NCBI RefSeq assembly: GCF_000002235.5
Contig: NW_022145607.1
Span: forward strand, 36,550,529 to 36,614,528
Origin: Strongylocentrotus purpuratus
Taxonomy: Eukaryota; Echinodermata; Echinoidea; Camarodonta; Strongylocentrotidae
Length of the DNA stretch: 64,000 bases
Reading direction: 5' to 3'
Shown here: positions 60,538 to 64,000 of the stretch, piece by piece
How positions within the stretch are numbered: the stretch's first letter is position 1
How the letters are laid out: every line of letters begins with the position of its first letter
The notes under the pieces: model-generated
The model's database searches: none
What the model was told of the DNA's origin: nothing
What the model saw: the letters and a program-made list of their open reading frames with translations, nothing else
Translations under genes and position numbers: made by a program

Positions 60538-60925
60538 TTAAAGGGATCGTTTAATTGAACAATGTTAAATCTGAGATGCACAGCCCTGCATGTTATCAGT
60601 GTCTGTAATATGGTGTTATATTGCCCTAAAAAAAATGTGCTTCAAAATGATCAAGAAGTGCCTCAAAAAAGAAAAAACCTTTGAGTGACTGGTTTTACCA
60701 TACTCGTTTTCCCTAATAGACTGTAGTGTTATGAAAAAAGTTTGGAAAACGCAATATTTTATTTCGATTTTCAATCATAAATATCTTGATAATCAGACAG
60801 GCGATCGGCTTGTAAAAGTCATGGGGCTTCTGACTGACCTAAAGGTTTATAATTATCATTGCAGCATGAGCTAAATCAAGGATATTTTTAAAAGGATCTA
60901 AGACAAAGTCACCGGATCCCTTTAA
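60538..60925. mobile_element. TTAA-flanked MITE, family D copy 2
   Basis: Ends TTAAAGGGATCGTTTAA and CACCGGATCCCTTTAA; body shared with 25360-25726 and 62704-63088. Confidence 0.85.
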
Positions 60926-61286
60926 ACATCACAAAATATAGGAAGTACATGTATAGTATTTGGAATGACTATAGGTGTCCTTCTTTTTCAGTCATACTAA
61001 ATGTATACAGATTATCCCTGAAGAAGAAAAAAAAACAACAAGTTCATTGGTAAATTACTCAATAATTTCAAATCATATGTCATGAATGTATACATCACTT
61101 TAAAAAAGCCTGTTTTATCTTCCCTCATATGACATTGAGAATAAGATGAATAATTCATGCACGCCTGATTTCAATTAGCGTAAATTGACGGTGTCAGAAA
61201 CCCTATTGTTCAAAATAGATTTGTCCAATTATGGTTTCCATTGAAAATGAAAGGTTCTGTGAATATCAACTATTGAAACTTCACAT

Positions 61287-61490
61287 TTTCGTCCTTCATA
61301 TGAGACAATGGTCATGATGGAAGGGTCACGCATGACCAAGCAGACGCAATTTGTACTCGGTAAGGGTAAGGAAGTAATGACATTAATTTCAACTGCTCAT
61401 TTCATTTCCTCTAACAAATTGTGTCTGCTCAATCATGCGTGACCTTTCATCATGATTGCGGTATTGTATGACGGAAAAGAAAATGAGCTT
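61287..61490. repeat. Inverted repeat (hairpin-forming), possible MITE core
   Basis: CATGATGGAAGGGTCACGCATGACC and AGCAGACGCAATTTGT near 61314-61354 face inverted copies near 61412-61460, about 85% complementary by eye. Termini and target duplication not resolved. Confidence 0.6.
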
Positions 61491-61841
61491 TTCCATGATT
61501 ATTTTTAAATATTTTTTATAATTCCGAAATATTTCTTGTCTTTTCAAAAGCATAATGAACAAAATGAAGCTGCCATCCACTCACTTTGAACAGCCAGGTT
61601 TGCGACACTGTCCCTTCAGACTGTCTTACATCAGTCACGAGTGATTTACTGATTATGATTTTTGATGTCAGATGGAAGAAAAAAAAGATTAGCTTTTCAT
61701 GGAGTATACATTAACCGAACAATTATTTTTGGGATAAATGAGTGATTTGCTCAAAAACTTGGGTTTCTTTTTCTTTTTCAGAGACAACCTGTGTATTAGA
61801 TGCTGCTTGTAAGTGTCGGCTTGCATGGTGATGTAGATATA

Positions 61842-62083
61842 CAGTAGGCTTGGGGGTGCACCATGTGAGAGAGAGAGAGAGTGGCTCCCGCCACTCATCT
61901 TCTCCAAGCGCTATAGTTCTCCTTAGAAATATAAGCTAAGAAAGATAACCAACAGTCTTTTTCAAGACTACACAGTCTTTTTCAGGACTACACACCCCCA
62001 AGAAAGATTACCGAGAGTCCTTTTCAGGACTCCTCAATCCTCTCTCTCTCTCTCTCTCACATGGTGCACCCGCAAGCCTACTG
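61842..62083. mobile_element. CAGTAGGCTTG MITE with TA target duplication
   Basis: Left CAGTAGGCTTGGGGGTGCAC then CATGTGAGAGAG, right the inverse ending GCCTACTG. TA at 61840-61841 and 62084-62085. Contains a short internal duplication of CAGTCTTTTTCAGGACTACA. Confidence 0.85.
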
Positions 62084-62570
62084 TAAACCTGTGTATTGTG
62101 TAATTATGATGTGTGAGAGACATAACGACATAAAGAAGACCACTGAAAGCAATATCATTGATTTCAAAGCTTATATCTATTCAATACACACACAACATAT
62201 CATCAGCAAGCTCAGAAAATATTTTATGGTTTAGATAATATCATCATCTAAAGATGTGTTAGGGGTTCTTCAATCTTGCTGGTGTCTTTGAAGCGTCTCC
62301 AGATGAATAATAAAGTGTCATTCTCCTTACAAAACATCATGAAATAAACATTTTTAAAATCAGAGTAGACTATTTTGACATGGGACATCATTCCAATTAA
62401 GATGTCTTATCCTGATGGATCATTATGGCGTGGACGCGATACCTAAACTCAGGTGATCTTCTGGACAGATGAAATTGTAAGTTGACTGGTTGCAAGTAAA
62501 CGTATCACTCTGGGCTTGTAGATTTCAATAAACTCTATTTATAGTTCATGATGTAATCTTGGTAGTGACA

Positions 62571-64000
62571 TCATCCATTGACTAGATTCCTTGGTTTCGC
62601 CCACTGTCCAGAGTCGTACATCTCCTGTGTGTATTTCTAGAGAAGTAAAGGGAAACAAATCATAAAGTGATCAATAGAATTAGACAGACAGTTCTCATTT
62701 GAATTAAAGGCATCGTTTAACAATGTTAAAGCTGAGGTGCATGGCCCTATGTTTTATCAGTGTCTGTGATATGGTGTAATATTGAAGCCCTAACAAAATT
62801 GCGCTTCAAAATGATCATGAAGTGCCTCAAAAAAGTAAAAATCGTTGAGTGACTGGTTTTACCATACTCATTTTCCCAAATAGACTGTAGTGTTCTAAAA
62901 GCCGTTAGGAAAACGGTTTTTAAAATTTCAATTTCCAATCATAAATATCTTGATAATCGGACAGGCGATCAGCTTATCAAAGTCATGGGGTTCCTGACTG
63001 ACCTAAAGGTTTATAATTATCATTGCAGCATGAGCTAAATCAAGGATTTTGTTTCAGAATCTGAGACAAAGTTACCGAGTCACTTTAAAGGAAAATCCAA
63101 CCGTGCTGGCAAATTACTCAAATAAAGCAGAAGGATCAGAGAAACAGACTTGTGAAAGTTTGAACAAGATCAGACATAACATAAGAAAGTTGCGAATATA
63201 TGAAAATTGTAATCACTACAAGTATGGGAATTTCAAATTGGCTGAATCGTTAATATCACTGTGACGTTGTGCAGGACAACTTTCATACTTGTTTCAACCT
63301 ACATGTACGATTGACGAAAGTTCAAACTCTATGACTTGGAACAGCCTTTTTATAAAAGAGGACTTGTAATACTATGCCGTACATAATATATTTTGAGTAG
63401 TGCCCCAGGGGAGAAAAATAAAAACGAATGCTGTTTTTTTTTTTACACAAATAACAGGGTAGTTATCCATGCACAGTGCACGTCATAATTCACTGAGGCA
63501 CCAACTTGATTGAAATCGAGATTCCCCAAAGATATCGTGTCTCCTATTTCGCTTCTATTTCTGCTTTCATACAAATGAACTTATTACAGAAGTTGGATTG
63601 CCCTTGGTAACTTTGAGCTACCATGCAAAATAAATTGAATTGAACATTTTGCTACTAACAGACATGGAAGTGTTCAGCACTCACTAGAAATGAGCCGATG
63701 TCTCTTACTCTAATATCAACTTGTGAGCAGCCGGGCTCATACAGCCCATACAGTGCATCATATTGTCTTCTCCAAGTTACTTTAATGTTTGGAGTGTATT
63801 TATCCTCGCGAAATCTCTTTAAATCATAGGCAATATTTCAAGAAACTATTACAATATGGAGCTACTAAAATACAAAAAAGATGTTTTATGGTGACTGTTA
63901 CACTTAATTTTTCCTCGGAAACAAGCCAAATATCTGCTGAGCTCACCCTGTGTCTGTAGAAGAAGTAGATGAGTCCTGCTGGGATTGCTATGCCCATGAT
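62571..64000 (-). CDS. C-terminal two exons of a membrane protein gene (partial)
   Basis: Exon 64000-63947 (running off the window) reads IMGIAIPAGLIYFFYRHR and stops at a strong donor AGG|GTGAGC. Exon 62636-62571 follows the acceptor TTACTTCTCTAG and reads KYTQEMYDSGQWAKPRNLVN, Gly, TGA. Both are phase 0. The first part is a short hydrophobic segment with a basic stop-transfer end, so the protein probably ends with a membrane helix and a 20-24-residue cytoplasmic tail. I do not recognise the family. The 1310-bp intron holds family D and E repeats. Confidence 0.55.
62704..63088. mobile_element. TTAA-flanked MITE, family D copy 3
   Basis: Starts TTAAAGGCATCGTTTAA and ends ACCGAGTCACTTTAA. It abuts a family E copy, the two sharing one TTTAAA junction. 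Confidence 0.85.
63085..63410 (+). mobile_element. Copy of TTAA-type repeat family E
   Basis: Starts TTAAAGGAAAATCCAACCGT; body matches 14457-14740 (for example TTTCAAATTGGCTGAA). Right end unclear. Confidence 0.55.

Overview
The window looks like nuclear DNA of a marine invertebrate deuterostome, most likely an echinoderm and probably a sea urchin. It is AT-rich and gene-poor, with kilobase-scale GT-AG introns, very abundant microsatellites and poly-G tracts, and dozens of short terminal-inverted-repeat elements. The species pointer is a foldback transposon whose arms are built of 15-bp tandem units and which is flanked by an 8-bp target duplication; this is the layout described for the TU elements of Strongylocentrotus purpuratus. 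The organism call is inference. No search was run.

Two genes are well supported on the + strand. (1) Positions 8863-29517 hold 13 phase-consistent coding exons of a 1086-residue protein: a charged/serine-rich N-terminus, a long Ala/Glu-rich coiled coil, ZU5-like and UPA-like beta domains, and a C-terminal death domain. This order fits death-domain-containing protein 1 (DTHD1), a relative of the PIDD/UNC5/ankyrin ZU5-UPA-DD proteins. (2) Positions 45529-56717 hold five coding exons of a calmodulin-like protein with four canonical EF-hand loops. Its first coding exon was not found.

On the - strand, the right edge (62571-64000) carries the last two exons of a gene for a membrane protein with a short cytoplasmic tail. 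Positions 40243-42413 hold a weaker set of candidate exons.

The rest is repeats. 1-8.7 kb: upstream intergenic DNA with a 1.64-kb foldback element and three small inverted-repeat elements. 9.5-29.3 kb: DTHD1 introns with triplet arrays, CT/GA tracts, a 37-bp minisatellite and TTAA-flanked MITEs. 29.5-45.5 kb: intergenic DNA with SINEs, more MITEs and a family built on a TCACGAAGTGA palindrome, whose outward-facing ends lie 5.4 kb apart and enclose the candidate - strand gene. 49.1-55.1 kb: the intron between EF-hand 1 and EF-hand 2, a nest of insertions made of a MITE split by a 9-bp-TSD element that itself carries another 9-bp-TSD element, a Harbinger-like MITE, then a 319-bp tandem duplication whose first copy holds the TU-type element while the second keeps the empty site. 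56.7-64 kb: 3' UTR, (GTA)n, a SINE, TA-flanked MITEs and further TTAA-flanked elements.
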